This document shows positions 45,234-53,043 of a DNA stretch of 64,000 nucleotides, one piece after another; the first letter of the stretch is position 1, and every line of letters starts with the position of its first letter. This stretch comes from Chromatiaceae bacterium. GTDB lineage: Bacteria > Pseudomonadota > Gammaproteobacteria > Chromatiales > Chromatiaceae. The DNA lies in contig JACKMK010000002.1 of NCBI GenBank assembly GCA_024235395.1, forward strand, positions 248,001 through 312,000, read 5' to 3'. The notes under the pieces are model-generated. The model had not been told where the DNA came from. It searched no databases and worked only from the letters and a program-made list of their open reading frames with translations. The position numbers were made by a program, and so were the translations under genes.

Positions 45234-45992
45234 ATGAGTCAGATTCATCTCGTGGGTGGCGAGAAAGGTGGTGTTGGCAAGTCCACAGTGGCACGTCTGC
45301 TGGCCCAGGAATTCATCGATCGCAATCAATCTTTCGTGGCACTGGATGGCGATCAGTCGCATGGCGACCTGCTGCGTTTCTACGCCGACTACACGAAGGC
45401 GCTGGACCTGCGCGACAATGCGAGCGCCGATGCCATCCTGCTGTCGGCGATCGATACCGACCAGACCGTGTTGGTCGACCTGCCGGCGCAAAGCGCCAGT
45501 GCGCTGCAGGACTGGGTCCAGGACAGCGGCGTGCTCGACCTGGCAGAAGAACTGGATATCCCCGTCACCGTCTGGCACGTCACTGACGGCAGCCGCAATT
45601 CGGTCGATCTCTTGCAGCGTGTGATCAATGATTTTTCCGCTCACCGCGGTGTGTCGTTCGTGATCGTGCGCAACTTCGGTCGCGGCGGAAACTTCGACGC
45701 CTTCGATCGCTCGGCAGCGAAGTCACAAGCCGAGGCACATGGCGCGCGGGTCATCGACCTGGCCAAGCTGGACGACAATGTCATGAGTAGCATCGACTGG
45801 AAAGGGCTGAGTTTCTGGGCAGCAGCAAACCGCATCGAGGGTGATTGCCTGTCGGTGCTGGATCGTAAACGTGCCAAGGCTTGGTATGGTCGTTGGCAGC
45901 AACAGCTCGATCAGGTCTCCGACCTGATCTCGGAACCTGCGTCCACCCTTGGCGGCTCCGCGGAAGTCATCCAGCTGCACTCGGCATCCTGA
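45234..45992 (+). CDS. Orphan ParA/MinD-type P-loop ATPase
   Basis: 252-aa deviant-Walker-A ATPase: GGEKGGVGKSTVARLLAQE (about residues 7-25), Walker A' in ALDGDQSHGD, and VLVDLPAQSAS as Walker B. Such proteins position DNA or protein cargo; close relatives include TraL/MobD-like mobilisation ATPases on plasmids. ATG 45234 with AAGG upstream. There is no parB, parS-like array, chemotaxis-array or mobilisation gene beside it, so its cargo is unknown. It lies next to a tRNA gene with a duplicated 3' end, a classic integration spot, but composition looks native. Confidence 0.75.
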   Translation: MSQIHLVGGEKGGVGKSTVARLLAQEFIDRNQSFVALDGDQSHGDLLRFYADYTKALDLRDNASADAILLSAIDTDQTVLVDLPAQSASALQDWVQDSGVLDLAEELDIPVTVWHVTDGSRNSVDLLQRVINDFSAHRGVSFVIVRNFGRGGNFDAFDRSAAKSQAEAHGARVIDLAKLDDNVMSSIDWKGLSFWAAANRIEGDCLSVLDRKRAKAWYGRWQQQLDQVSDLISEPASTLGGSAEVIQLHSAS

Positions 45993-46310
45993 TCGGTGAT
46001 GCGGCGGCCCGGGCCCACGCGGTCCGCCGCGTCGACCAGATAAGGCCGGCAGGCAACCCCGCCATCTTGGCGGGGTCCCGGGTGGCTGAATGTCTCTCGG
46101 GGTTTGCAGCAGTGTTGTTCGGGCCGGGCGGACTCCGCGGTCCGCTATCGGAACGCGTCATCCATTCTGGAATGAAGGTACTTGAAATCTGCCCTTGGCC
46201 GGACGAGGCCGTCGTGTGCGTCGAAAACGTCCGCGCGTCATTCGGGCGAAATTCGTTTCTACCTGAGATACCGGTAGTTCATGTCCGAAACTTGGGTGCG
46301 GTGCGAACGA
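45993..46310 (+). other. Intergenic region after the ParA-like gene
   Basis: No supported gene. It contains a hairpin at 46056-46076 and otherwise unremarkable sequence up to the tRNA-derived repeat. Confidence 0.4.
46056..46076 (+). other. 8-bp hairpin downstream of the ParA-like gene
   Basis: ACCCCGCC-ATCTT-GGCGGGGT, 64 nt after the stop codon, without a T-tract. Possible weak terminator. Confidence 0.45.
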
Positions 46311-46331
46311 GTGAATGGTGCCCCCGAGAGG
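46311..46331 (-). repeat. Partial duplicate of the tRNA-Arg 3' end
   Basis: 21-nt direct repeat (GTGAATGGTG CCCCCGAGAGG) identical to 46421-46441. The copy carries the last 16 nt of the tRNA including CCA plus 5 flanking nt, 110 nt downstream of the gene in the tRNA's direction of transcription. It resembles either an att-site remnant or the tRNA-tail repeats seen after E. coli tyrT. Confidence 0.8.
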
Positions 46332-46335
46332 GTGA

Positions 46336-46373
46336 GGTGAGTCGGTCTGTCCGGTGGACAGACGCAGCTCACC
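46336..46373 (-). other. Nested hairpin between the tRNA and its 3'-end duplicate
   Basis: Inner perfect stem GTCTGTCC-GGT-GGACAGAC (46345-46363) enclosed by GGTGAG/CTCACC (46336-46341 with 46368-46373). It would form in the tRNA's 3' trailer; there is no T-tract, so it is a processing or stability element rather than a clear terminator. Confidence 0.6.
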
Positions 46374-46425
46374 GAACGCCGCGAAGGGGCCGGGAATCCG
46401 AACGGCGGGACATGAACGGAGTGAA

Positions 46426-46502
46426 TGGTGCCCCCGAGAGGATTCGAACCTCTGACCTCACCCTTAGGAGGGGTGCGCTCTATCCAGCTGAGCTACGAGG
46501 GC
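46426..46502 (-). tRNA. tRNA-Arg (anticodon CCT)
   Basis: 77 nt with encoded CCA. Read on the minus strand: acceptor GCCCTCG pairs with CGGGGGC (one G-T-type wobble), D arm GCTC...GAGC, anticodon stem CACCC/GGGTG around loop CTCCTAA (anticodon CCT, reads AGG), variable AGGTC, and T arm AGAGG-TTCGAAT-CCTCT. Cloverleaf is complete. Confidence 0.96.
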
Positions 46503-46687
46503 GGATGTGGGATGGGCCGGGGATTTCGCGGGGCTGCTGCGCATCCTGCGGCGCCGCGGCATCGGCACCCCCCGATTCTAACGCGGCATGGGGGTGCTGT
46601 GTAACACGGGTGACCGGAAAGGGCCCGACGCGATGCGCCGGCGAGCGGGTGGCCTCGCCGTGCTCGCGGTGGCGGCGATGGGCCGGT

Positions 46688-48955
46688 TCAGACGACGTGG
46701 CGTTCGAGATTCTCGATCAGATGGACGATCTTTTCCGAAAGCCCGGCGAGTCTCTGGTACTCCTTCTCTGCGGCGTCCATGTCACCGCGGTCCTTCAGAC
46801 CGACGATGCGCTTTACCGCCTCGTGCAACTCGCGGTGGGGTGCCTCGATCGCCCTAAACTCGTGCTGTTGACCGAACTGCTGCGATCCGGTCGAGAAATA
46901 CCAGCGGCCCATCGCGCACTCGTGGTCAGAGACCAACTCGGATTCGTCCATCGTGCGGACACCATCGAGATAGGCCCGCAGCTTGGCCGTCCATGCCTTG
47001 TGCGAGGCCTTGGCGCGTTCCAGCACTGAAGCCGCGGTCGACGCGGTCGCACCGAGCGCATTCATGCCGGCCACGAGTTCCTCCATGATGGCGACGATCC
47101 GGTCACTGATCTCGGCGGTGTCCTGTGCGCCGTGCGCGGTCTCCTCGGCCAGTGCACCGATGTTGGTGACGTTTCTACCGATTTCTTCGACAACGGCGCG
47201 TTGTTGGCTGGAAGCGCTGGCAACCTGGGTACTCATGCGCGTGATCGTGTCCACGGAGCCGACGATGGCATCGAGTGCTTCGCCCGCAAGACGCGCCTGC
47301 TCGACGCTCTCGGTGGTCCGGGCAAGGCTCTTCTCGGTCGTGGAAACCGCCTCGTCCGCACTCTGCTGCAGTTTTTGGATCGTCCCCTGAATCTCTTGCG
47401 TGGATTGCTGCGTGCGGTGTGCCAGTGTTCGTACCTCGTCGGCGACCACGGCGAACCCACGGCCCTGTTCACCCGCCCGGGCCGCTTCGATTGCGGCATT
47501 GAGTGCAAGCAGGTTGGTCTGTTCGGCGATTCCACGGATGACGTCGAGCACGGTGCCGATCTTCGTCGTGTCGTCATTCACTTTCTTGACGACGGTGTCG
47601 ACCGATGCAACGTCCGTTGCGACCAACTCGATTGCAGCGATCGTGTTGTTGACCACGTCCTTGCCGGTGCGTGCCTGTTCGCCGGCATTCTTCGCCGATT
47701 CCGCGGTCTCTTCGGTGTTCCGTGCGACCTCCTGGACCGTAGACGACATCTCGTTCATCGCGGTGGCCACAACCGAGGTCTCGGAATTCTGCCGTTGCAT
47801 GCCGTGCTTCGTGTGGGTGGCGCCGGTGGACAGCTGGTCTGCCATGCCGCTCAGTTCGGCGAGCGACAGGCTCATCTTCTCGACCACGCGTTCTATCTTG
47901 TCGACGAAGGTGTTGAAGCCACGGGAAAGAAATGCGACCTCGTCCCGGCCCTTCACCGGCAACCGAGCGCCAAGCGCCGCCGTACCGCTGGAAATCTCGT
48001 CCAATGCCTGTACCGTGGCACGCAGCGGTTGCACGACGCTGCGGCTTATCCACCATACAAGCAACGCGATGATCGCAAAGCTGGCGAATCCCGCGAATGC
48101 CATCGACGACTGCAGGTCGCTCATTTGGGCGACAAAAAAGCTCCGGTCCTTCACCAGCTCGAGTGCGGCGATCGGTTTTCCGGAGTAATCGGTGATCTGA
48201 TGTACATAGACAGCGACTGGTACGCCATCGACGGTGCGCTCTGCAAAGTAAGGCTCGCCGTTGACGGCCTCGATAATGTGCTCTTTCTCCAGCAGCGGTT
48301 GGGTCCCGATGGTGCTGCCAAAGACGGTCAAACCATTGTCTTTGAGCATGTACAGCCCGAGCTTTATGCCATGTTCCTGGGTGAATTCATCGAAGAACTG
48401 TTGTCCGAACGACATCCCGAATTCGACCGATCCTATGTGTTCGCCCTGGTGAGAAACGGGCACCATGCCGCGAATTCCGAGGCCGGCAACACCCATTTCG
48501 AGGCCTGTGATCGGCTGCTTGGCGCGGTTGGTCTCGACCACCGTCTCGCGGAACGTGGACAGGTCGTCGCCATGTTTCTCCGGCTTGTGGACGCGCAGGA
48601 ACGAAGTCGCAGGCGGGGTATGGAACTGGAACTGCCGGGCGCCGTACTGTGACTTCAATGCCGCGAAGCCCGGGACGAAAAGCTGTTCCAGCGTCTCTCT
48701 CTGGCCGTTCGCAAATGCTGTTTGTACGCTGGGAATCTCGGCTACCAGGGCGCTCATCGCCTGCGCCATCTGACCCTTTTGTGATATCGATGCCATTACA
48801 TTTTCGTATACGGCCTTGAGTTCCTTCTCCTCCGAGTCGGTCAGGCTGCCGTCCATGAACGACAGCGACAAAAGGGTCAGGATCAATGCCTGAACGGCCA
48901 CTGCGATTCCAACGGCGACGGCATAGCGGGCCGTGATGCTGAAGTTTCTGAGCAT
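46688..48955 (-). CDS. Methyl-accepting chemotaxis protein with C-terminal zinc-binding (CZB) domain
   Basis: 755-aa chemoreceptor: TM1 (about 12-34), a periplasmic ligand domain of about 260 residues of the double-Cache type, TM2 (about 290-310), HAMP, and the MCP signalling domain with hairpin tip IAEQTNLLALNAAIEAARAGEQGRGFAVVADEVR (positions about 490-525). A C-terminal CZB domain (about 645-725) has H652, C680 (HECAMGRWY), H707 and H711 as likely zinc ligands. CZB domains sense zinc or, via the Cys, hypochlorous acid in some bacteria. It is close to the flagellar/chemotaxis cluster and separate from the che core. Confidence 0.9.
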   Translation of the reverse strand: MLRNFSITARYAVAVGIAVAVQALILTLLSLSFMDGSLTDSEEKELKAVYENVMASISQKGQMAQAMSALVAEIPSVQTAFANGQRETLEQLFVPGFAALKSQYGARQFQFHTPPATSFLRVHKPEKHGDDLSTFRETVVETNRAKQPITGLEMGVAGLGIRGMVPVSHQGEHIGSVEFGMSFGQQFFDEFTQEHGIKLGLYMLKDNGLTVFGSTIGTQPLLEKEHIIEAVNGEPYFAERTVDGVPVAVYVHQITDYSGKPIAALELVKDRSFFVAQMSDLQSSMAFAGFASFAIIALLVWWISRSVVQPLRATVQALDEISSGTAALGARLPVKGRDEVAFLSRGFNTFVDKIERVVEKMSLSLAELSGMADQLSTGATHTKHGMQRQNSETSVVATAMNEMSSTVQEVARNTEETAESAKNAGEQARTGKDVVNNTIAAIELVATDVASVDTVVKKVNDDTTKIGTVLDVIRGIAEQTNLLALNAAIEAARAGEQGRGFAVVADEVRTLAHRTQQSTQEIQGTIQKLQQSADEAVSTTEKSLARTTESVEQARLAGEALDAIVGSVDTITRMSTQVASASSQQRAVVEEIGRNVTNIGALAEETAHGAQDTAEISDRIVAIMEELVAGMNALGATASTAASVLERAKASHKAWTAKLRAYLDGVRTMDESELVSDHECAMGRWYFSTGSQQFGQQHEFRAIEAPHRELHEAVKRIVGLKDRGDMDAAEKEYQRLAGLSEKIVHLIENLERHVV

Positions 48956-49294
48956 GGAATCTGATACCTCTTCAAGGATATTGGTGTCGCGGATGCCGGA
49001 TATGCTGTGCGGCCAGGGTCTGCAATAGCGTCGACTCGAAGCGTGATTTCTTAAGCGGTAGATCGAGGCGAATAGCCGTCGTCTGTGGCGTCACGATGGT
49101 GCAGTGTGCCTGTGCCAGCATCGTTGACCGCGAATCGGGTCGAACAGCGGTGCCGTGATTCACCTTGCGGATTGCATGCCAGGCATGTGGGTGCATGCAC
49201 CAGGAGAAGGCAGGCGCCGCCAGGCACCTCAGGTGCGGCAAGTCCACAAGGTACAGCCGCAGACGGCGGCAAGGTAGCGGTCGTCGTGGACGGC
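48956..49294 (-). other. Intergenic region upstream of the chemoreceptor
   Basis: No supported gene. AGAGG lies before the chemoreceptor ATG. A perfect 12-bp palindrome GGTGCATGCACC sits at 49190-49201, near a second GCATGCC motif (49174-49180), which could be an operator. No clear sigma-28 element with correct spacing was found. Confidence 0.4.
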
Positions 49295-49774
49295 TCAGAC
49301 CTTCCCGAGCGAGTAGCGATCCGCGCCGCTCGCGCGGCGCCGCAATCCGGCGTAGGTGTCGTCCGATGTGGGGCGCCCGGTCAGAATGCCAAGCGCGGCG
49401 CGTGTGGCGCGTTGCCCCTGTGCGGCCAGCTGACCGTTGCGCAGGTTCAGGTCGGCGACGGTCTGGGCGAGTTCGGTGAGCTGGTTCCAGGCCCGCTGAA
49501 GGTCTGGCAGGCCGAGTCGATCGACCAGGGTGCTCCCGCCTTCCAGACTCTGTTCAAACCCGGCAGCCTTCTGCAGCCGGTCGCGCGCCTGAACGCTGGA
49601 CGCGAGTTCCTTCAGGACAGCGAGCTTCTCGGTCACGATCTGCTGCAGCAGTTCGGGGTCGCGCCCGGTCAGGGCGGCCTGTTCTCGCGACAGCAGCTGC
49701 TGCAGTGTCTGCAGACCGTGCAGGCTGGCCTGCACGGTTGCGGAGAATGCGCCGCTCAACTGATCCCGGTCCAC
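49295..49774 (-). CDS. flgN: Flagellar chaperone FlgN
   Basis: Cytoplasmic chaperone for the hook-filament junction proteins FlgK and FlgL. The product is 159 aa from GTG 49774, all helical, with the FlgN-like pattern LLSREQAALTGRDPELLQQIVTEKLAVL. It is six bases after flgM stops, so the two are co-transcribed. The sequence is poorly conserved as usual for FlgN; the position next to flgM carries much of the assignment. Confidence 0.85.
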   Translation of the reverse strand: MDRDQLSGAFSATVQASLHGLQTLQQLLSREQAALTGRDPELLQQIVTEKLAVLKELASSVQARDRLQKAAGFEQSLEGGSTLVDRLGLPDLQRAWNQLTELAQTVADLNLRNGQLAAQGQRATRAALGILTGRPTSDDTYAGLRRRASGADRYSLGKV

Positions 49775-49779
49775 CTGCG

Positions 49780-50115
49780 TCAGCTCGGCGCCAGCCCGGT
49801 TTCGAAGGTCAGCAGTTTGTCCGCGACCTGCGCCGGTTCTATCTGGAATGCACCGGTTGCCAGGGTTCGCTGCACGTCCTGTACGCGTTGCGTATCGACC
49901 ACCGGTAGGTTGGCGATCTCCGCCTCGAGCGCCTGCAGCTGCGCAGCCTGACTGGAGAGGTTCAGCTTGTCGCCGCCGGTGGACGCCGTCTTTGCGCCCC
50001 CGCCGTTGCCCGCCGCCGAGGTCTGGTTGTTGCTCGGGGGGGCTGCTTGTGATTTGGCTGCTTCTACCGCCTCTGCAGGCGGCCTTCCGCTGTTTCCACT
50101 GATCTCAATGCCCAT
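49780..50115 (-). CDS. flgM: Anti-sigma-28 factor FlgM
   Basis: Binds and inhibits FliA (sigma-28) until it is exported through the finished hook-basal body. The product is 111 aa from ATG 50115 (GTG 50124 is an alternative). The disordered N-terminal half is rich in Ala, Ser, Gly and Asn. The conserved C-terminal FlgM helices include DKLNLSSQAAQLQALEAEI and DTQRVQDVQRTLATGAFQIEP. A sigma-28-type promoter lies 36 nt upstream. Confidence 0.9.
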   Translation of the reverse strand: MGIEISGNSGRPPAEAVEAAKSQAAPPSNNQTSAAGNGGGAKTASTGGDKLNLSSQAAQLQALEAEIANLPVVDTQRVQDVQRTLATGAFQIEPAQVADKLLTFETGLAPS

Positions 50116-50150
50116 CTCGGTCACACCCGTTCACTGTGAGTACGCTCTTG

Positions 50151-50177
50151 CTATCGTCCGACTTTTGACGGCCTTTA
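50151..50177 (-). promoter_or_regulatory. Sigma-28 (FliA) promoter of flgMN
   Basis: On the minus strand TAAAGGCC-N11-GACGATAG, against consensus TAAAGTTT-N11-GCCGATAA: -35 TAAAG exact, spacing exact, -10 matches 6/8. Predicted start is about 20 nt before flgM, giving the usual FliA-FlgM feedback loop. Confidence 0.72.
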
Positions 50178-50249
50178 GGCAGCAGCGGTAAGTAGTGAAG
50201 TGCGTTCCGAAAAAAGTCATTTCGGCAGTATCTTTAGGGTTTTGCCGGG

Positions 50250-50960
50250 TCAATTCGTGACCTCGATCACGCCACTGTCCGTGACCGTCCCGGTAATGAC
50301 CCGGCCGGACGCCAGGTTTTTCGCGCGAATCCGGTCGCCGCGGCCGCCATCGGCGAGGGCCTTGCCCCGCATCGTCACGTGCAAGCCGTCGAGCGCGGAC
50401 ACGATCATTACCTGACTACCTCGTTTGACCAGTTTGGCGCGCTGCAACAGACCGGCATGCAACGTGGCTCCGCCGGACACCGCGCGCTTGGTGCGCAGTC
50501 CGACCACGTCCTCGATACGCGTGAAATAGGCCTTGTGCACGGTCGATGTATCGATTTCCTTCAGGGCCAGATCTGCAGCGACCAGGCTTTGCCCCCGCAC
50601 CAGAGGGCGCTGGCTGACGACCACCTGGTTCAGCGTCGCGACCTGTACCGGTACAAACAGTTTCCACGGCTTGCTGCCGGTGCATCGCACACCCACCACC
50701 CCGCGCCCTCCGCTGAGCGCGTTCGGCGAGTCATAGGTTTCGAGCGCTTGGTCGCAGGCGGCAAGACGCAGGCGACTGTCGAGGTTGCCGACCGTCACCT
50801 CGATCCGCCCCGAGAGACTCTCGGTACGCGCCAACACGTGCTGCTCGGCGGCCGCACGGATGTCTTCGTGTGGCTCGACCGCAAACTCCTCGCCTGCAGC
50901 GGGACCGAAGCTTGCGGCGAGCACCATCGCCGCGACGGTTTTCTGTCGGAGATCGTTCAT
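50250..50960 (-). CDS. flgA: Flagellar P-ring assembly chaperone FlgA
   Basis: Periplasmic chaperone for FlgI polymerisation into the P ring. The product is 236 aa with a signal peptide (MNDLRQKTVAAMVLAASFG...), then SAF/antifreeze-like beta-clip domains with VRCTGSKPWKLFVPV, LVRGQSLVAADLALKEID, KRAVSGGATLHAGLL and a C-terminal GRVITGTVTDSGVIEV. It is divergent from cheV. A sigma-54 element immediately upstream puts +1 almost on the ATG (see 50973), so a downstream start (ATG 11 codons in) or a leaderless message is possible. Confidence 0.9.
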   Translation of the reverse strand: MNDLRQKTVAAMVLAASFGPAAGEEFAVEPHEDIRAAAEQHVLARTESLSGRIEVTVGNLDSRLRLAACDQALETYDSPNALSGGRGVVGVRCTGSKPWKLFVPVQVATLNQVVVSQRPLVRGQSLVAADLALKEIDTSTVHKAYFTRIEDVVGLRTKRAVSGGATLHAGLLQRAKLVKRGSQVMIVSALDGLHVTMRGKALADGGRGDRIRAKNLASGRVITGTVTDSGVIEVTN

Positions 50961-50972
50961 GCCGGATCAGCA

Positions 50973-50987
50973 GCAAGGATCGTGCCC
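50973..50987 (-). promoter_or_regulatory. Sigma-54 promoter of flgA
   Basis: On the minus strand GGGCACG-ATCC-TTGC: -24 and -12 blocks nearly perfect with 10-nt GG-GC spacing. Predicted +1 near 50961, one base before the annotated flgA ATG. Confidence 0.7.
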
Positions 50988-51007
50988 GGTCACCGGACCC
51001 GACTGGC

Positions 51008-51034
51008 TAAAGCTTGTTCCCGGTGGGCCGCTAC
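51008..51034 (+). promoter_or_regulatory. Sigma-28 (FliA) promoter of cheV-cheR
   Basis: TAAAGCTT-N11-GCCGCTAC against TAAAGTTT-N11-GCCGATAA: 7/8 in the -35, exact spacing, 6/8 in the -10. Predicted start about 51041, 33 nt before the cheV ATG. Confidence 0.75.
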
Positions 51035-51073
51035 GCAGTCCATCTGATTTTGGTCGCAACCATGGGGTGGCAG

Positions 51074-52015
51074 ATGGCCGGGGTACTCGACGGCGTCGAC
51101 ATGCGCACCAGGCTCGCTGGGCACAATCGGCTGGAGTTGCTGCTATTCCGGCTGGGCAACGGGCAGCGGTTCGGCATCAACGTGTTCAAGGTGCAGGAGG
51201 TCATCCAATGTCCCGCACTGACCTCGCTGCCGCAGTCACACCCGGTGATACTCGGTATCGCCAACATGCGGGGCAGGACCATAGCGATCATGGACCTGGC
51301 GCGTGCGATCGGCATCGGCGCAGACGGCGACCACCGCGACAAGTTCGTGATCATCACCGAGTACAACCGCAGAATGCAGGGGTTTCTGGTCGATTCGGTG
51401 GACCGCATCGTCAACATGAACTGGGAAGAGATTCTTCCGCCGCCAAAAGGCGCCGCGCAGGGTACCTACATGACCGCGGTCACCCAGGTCGACGACGAAC
51501 TGGTCGAGATCATCGACGTCGAGAAGATCCTCAGCGAAGTGACTGGAAGCCAGGAGCATGTCTCCGACGGCATCATCCAGCAGCGTGAAACCGACGAACC
51601 GCAGCATGTGCTGCTGGCCGACGACTCGAGTGTCGCGCGAAAACAGGTCAGCCGGGTGTTGGAGCAGATGGGTGTCGAGTACACCACGGCCAACGACGGC
51701 AAGCAGGCGCTCGACCAGCTCAAGGCCTGGCTCGACGAGGGGCGCGACGTATCGAACTGGCTTGCGCTGGTGATCTCGGATGTCGAGATGCCGCGTATGG
51801 ACGGCTACTCGCTGACCAGGGCGATCCGCGAACACCCGCAGCTCGCACATCTGCATGTGATACTGCATACCTCGCTGAGCGGGGTGTTCAACAAGTCGAT
51901 GGTAGAGAAAGTCGGCGCGAATGACTTCTTGCCAAAATGGGAGCCTGACTCGCTCGCAACGATCGTACAGGAGCAGTTGCGCCAGCATGCGAACGAGCGT
52001 CAAGCTCTCTCCTGA
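51074..52015 (+). CDS. cheV: Chemotaxis coupling/response-regulator protein CheV
   Basis: Hybrid coupling protein: an N-terminal CheW-like domain (about 15-155) that joins chemoreceptors to CheA, and a C-terminal receiver domain (about 175-305) with phospho-acceptor D236 in LVISDVEMPRMDG. ATG 51074 gives 313 aa opening MAGVLDGVDMRTRLAGHNRL, as in CheV proteins; the in-frame start 51014 lies within the promoter and is rejected. cheR follows after 27 nt. CheV-CheR beside flgA/flgM matches the Pseudomonas/Vibrio arrangement. Confidence 0.93.
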   Translation: MAGVLDGVDMRTRLAGHNRLELLLFRLGNGQRFGINVFKVQEVIQCPALTSLPQSHPVILGIANMRGRTIAIMDLARAIGIGADGDHRDKFVIITEYNRRMQGFLVDSVDRIVNMNWEEILPPPKGAAQGTYMTAVTQVDDELVEIIDVEKILSEVTGSQEHVSDGIIQQRETDEPQHVLLADDSSVARKQVSRVLEQMGVEYTTANDGKQALDQLKAWLDEGRDVSNWLALVISDVEMPRMDGYSLTRAIREHPQLAHLHVILHTSLSGVFNKSMVEKVGANDFLPKWEPDSLATIVQEQLRQHANERQALS

Positions 52016-52042
52016 TTTCCGCGTCTCCGGACCGGTTGAGCA

Positions 52043-52873
52043 GTGCAAGCAGTGAACAAGAACCTCACGCCGGCCGAGTACAAAGCGATCCACGAATTCC
52101 TTGAAAGCCAGGCCGGTATCAGGCTGGGCACGGGCAAGGAATACCTGGTCATCAGCCGCCTGTCACGGCTGTTTGCAGTGTTCGAGCTGGACGGCTTCGG
52201 CGACCTCGTCAGTCGCCTGGGCGATTTCGGCTCGAGCCGGATCCAGGCGGCGGTGGTCGACGCAATGACCACCAACGAGACGTTCTGGTTTCGCGATGCG
52301 GCGCACTTTCGTGCGCTGGTCGACGGAATCCTCTCCGAGACCAAGCCGCTCGACCTGCGAATCTGGTCGGCCGCGGCGTCGACGGGTCAGGAGGCATACA
52401 CGGTCGCGATCACGCTTCAGGACGGGATGCAGGAGGGTCGGCTGGCGCGCTCGATGCGCTACGAGATCGTCGGCACCGATATCTCCGCGACGGCGCTCAA
52501 GGAGGCACAGGGCGGCGTGTATTGCGGTATTTCGGCGGCACGTGGATTGACCGACCTGCAGCGCCAACGTTATTTCCGTGAACAGGACGGGTGCATCGAA
52601 CTGCTTCCGCAATATCGGCAGCGGGTCAACTTCCGGCAGTTCAACCTGCTCAAGTCGTTCGAAAGCCTGGGACGCTTCGACGTCATCTATTGTCGCAATG
52701 TGCTGATCTATTTCTCACGCGAGCGCAAACGCGACATCATCGAGCGCATGGCGCGTTCACTACGACCGGGCGGACACCTGTTTCTCGGGTCGACCGAATC
52801 GATCAGCGGTCACGAGGATCTGTTCGAGATGCGCAACCTGGCCGGCGGCCTGGTGTACCGCGTCCGCCGCTGA
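52043..52873 (+). CDS. cheR: Chemotaxis protein methyltransferase CheR
   Basis: SAM-dependent methyltransferase that methylates glutamates of chemoreceptors for adaptation. The product is 276 aa from GTG 52043 (GTG 52052 is an alternative). The N-terminal helical domain has MTTNETFWFRDAAHF. The SAM-binding domain has IWSAAASTGQEAYTVAI, IVGTDISATAL, FDVIYCRNVLIYFS and LFLGSTESISG. The canonical CSTGEE reads AASTGQEAY here. It is the last gene before the flgB promoter. Confidence 0.93.
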   Translation: MQAVNKNLTPAEYKAIHEFLESQAGIRLGTGKEYLVISRLSRLFAVFELDGFGDLVSRLGDFGSSRIQAAVVDAMTTNETFWFRDAAHFRALVDGILSETKPLDLRIWSAAASTGQEAYTVAITLQDGMQEGRLARSMRYEIVGTDISATALKEAQGGVYCGISAARGLTDLQRQRYFREQDGCIELLPQYRQRVNFRQFNLLKSFESLGRFDVIYCRNVLIYFSRERKRDIIERMARSLRPGGHLFLGSTESISGHEDLFEMRNLAGGLVYRVRR

Positions 52874-52990
52874 CGCCGTTGCCGGCACCGGCCGGCGTTG
52901 CCGCCGGAGCCGGCAAACGCTTGCCGCAGGGTCGAAGCCGGGCGACCCTTTCCGCACTTAAGTCTCTGAATTTAAAGCCAAGGTAACTCT

Positions 52991-53008
52991 AGGCACAGTT
53001 CCTGCTTT
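52991..53008 (+). promoter_or_regulatory. Sigma-54 promoter of flgB operon
   Basis: AGGCACA-GTTC-CTGCTTT: GG at 52992-52993 and GC at 53004-53005, exactly 10 nt between, with the favoured T-run after -12. Predicted +1 about 53017, 27 nt before flgB. FleQ/FleR-type activators are the expected partners; none is in the window. Confidence 0.8.
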
Positions 53009-53043
53009 GGATCGACCGACATGTACGTTCGGAGACCAGCGGG

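Noticed and set aside
49021..49060. Possible sigma-28 promoter for the chemoreceptor on the minus strand
   Set aside because: The -10-like block matches 5/8 and no TAAA lies at the required spacing.
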